This document shows positions 4,468-5,083 of a DNA stretch of 5,083 bases, piece by piece. A program made the position numbers and the translations under genes. Below the pieces are notes generated by a model that was given only the letters and a program-made list of their open reading frames with translations, ran no database searches and had not been told where the DNA came from. Where the stretch lies: positions 1-5,083 of the forward strand of contig QIAK01000386.1 in assembly GCA_003225515.1 (NCBI GenBank). Reading direction: 5' to 3'. This DNA is from Acidobacteriota bacterium. GTDB taxonomy: Bacteria > Acidobacteriota > Terriglobia > Terriglobales > Acidobacteriaceae. Position 1 is the first letter of the stretch. Each line of letters opens with the position of its first letter.

Positions 4468-5083
4468 TCACGAAAACAAGCGCATGAATCCGGCAGCAGG
4501 CAAGTCCGGCGAGAGGAAATGCTGGTCTTTGAAACCGGCGGCGCGGGCCAGCGCCTCGGCCGCCAGATAACCGCTGCGAATGGCGCCTTCCATCGTTGCC
4601 GGCCAGCCTGTTGCTGTCCAGTCACCTGCAAGGAATACGCGCGGCCATAACGTAGCTGCCGCTGGACGATGCGCGTCAATTCCGGGACGCGGCGAGTAGG
4701 TTGCATTGACTTCCTTAATCACCGTGGACTTCACGAGAACGGCTTCCCGCGCGGCAGGAAAGAATTCGCGAACCTCGGCGAGGGCCAGTTCGACGATCTC
4801 GGCACGGGATTTGTCGATGAGTGTCTTTGAGGAACTCACGACCAGTTCGATGTAGCTGCCCGACGCAGCCGGGCTCGGACTTTCTATGCGCATCGGTTGC
4901 AGTTTCGATTTGTGAAACATCCATTGAATGGTGCGGTCGAGCAGCACTGCGTGGTCGAGGTCGGTAATCTGGCGGTCAAACCACAAATGGATGCCGGTGA
5001 TCGGCGAGTTTTCGAAATGAGTCAGTTTCTCGCGAATAGGCTCGCTTTCGGGAGCCTGTGGAAGCACGCGGTCCAGAGCGTCG
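4468..5083 (-). CDS. hpnE: Hydroxysqualene dehydroxylase HpnE, C-terminal part (5'-truncated by window edge)
   Basis: HpnE is an FAD-dependent amine-oxidase-fold enzyme that reduces hydroxysqualene to squalene, after HpnD and HpnC, to feed squalene-hopene cyclase. The visible 204 residues are roughly the last half of a protein that is usually a little over 400 residues. The frame continues past the GTG at 5067 to the window edge (DALDR precedes it) with no stop, so that GTG is not taken as the start. Diagnostic segments, numbered from the Val encoded by that GTG, are SPITGIHLWFDR (21-32), AVLLDRTIQWMF (40-51), YIELVVSSSKTLID (72-85) and, above all, the C-terminal FAD-contacting motif GDWTATGWPATMEGAIRSGY at 148-167. 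The N-terminal dinucleotide-binding GxGxxG lies outside the window. The gene is convergent with the DUF1326 gene; no obvious terminator was found for it. A phytoene-desaturase relative is the alternative, but the motifs fit HpnE better. Confidence 0.9.
   Translation of the reverse strand, partial: DALDRVLPQAPESEPIREKLTHFENSPITGIHLWFDRQITDLDHAVLLDRTIQWMFHKSKLQPMRIESPSPAASGSYIELVVSSSKTLIDKSRAEIVELALAEVREFFPAAREAVLVKSTVIKEVNATYSPRPGIDAHRPAAATLWPRVFLAGDWTATGWPATMEGAIRSGYLAAEALARAAGFKDQHFLSPDLPAAGFMRLFS

Noticed and set aside
4327..4706. Short ORFs on both strands between the DUF1326 gene and hpnE and over the hpnE 3' end
   Set aside because: They cross the strong terminator hairpin or overlap the hpnE frame, and their composition is not protein-like.

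Overview
The window most likely comes from an acidobacterium (Acidobacteriota, Terriglobia/Koribacter-like). The evidence is a moderately high G+C composition, a first gene with an ending I associate with that phylum (VLVFRD...NYAIVGQTLWNF...TTKANDDRG), and a hopanoid-biosynthesis locus. The assignment rests on protein style and recollection, not on a search. No rRNA, tRNA, CRISPR array or insertion sequence is visible.

Layout. Positions 2-529 (+) hold the 3' part of a secreted-type, low-complexity hypothetical gene whose start lies outside the window. Positions 530-867 are non-coding, with a CAGACCT heptamer repeat array and an inverted copy downstream. Positions 868-2337 (+) are hpnJ, a B12-binding-type radical SAM enzyme of hopanoid side-chain maturation. 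After a 76-base gap with two GC-rich hairpins come two small four-helix EamA/SMR-like membrane proteins (2414-2881 and 2878-3258, +) that overlap by ATGA and are clearly paralogous. Positions 3259-3610 are non-coding and carry a short dispersed-type repeat. Positions 3611-4330 (+) encode an exported DUF1326 protein with a CxCxxxCxC cluster, followed by a textbook terminator at 4351-4380. Convergent to it, 4468-5083 (-) is the C-terminal part of hpnE, hydroxysqualene dehydroxylase, cut by the window edge.

How the genes fit together. HpnE acts at the start of the hopanoid pathway, making squalene. HpnJ acts at the end, forming the cyclitol-ether head group on bacteriohopanetetrol. The two half-transporters, apparently co-transcribed with hpnJ, resemble the ArnE/ArnF pair that moves an aminosugar lipid across the inner membrane. 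The most interesting hypothesis here is that they form a heteromeric flippase for head-group-modified hopanoids or an intermediate. The DUF1326 protein has no evident role in the pathway and has its own ribosome binding site and terminator.
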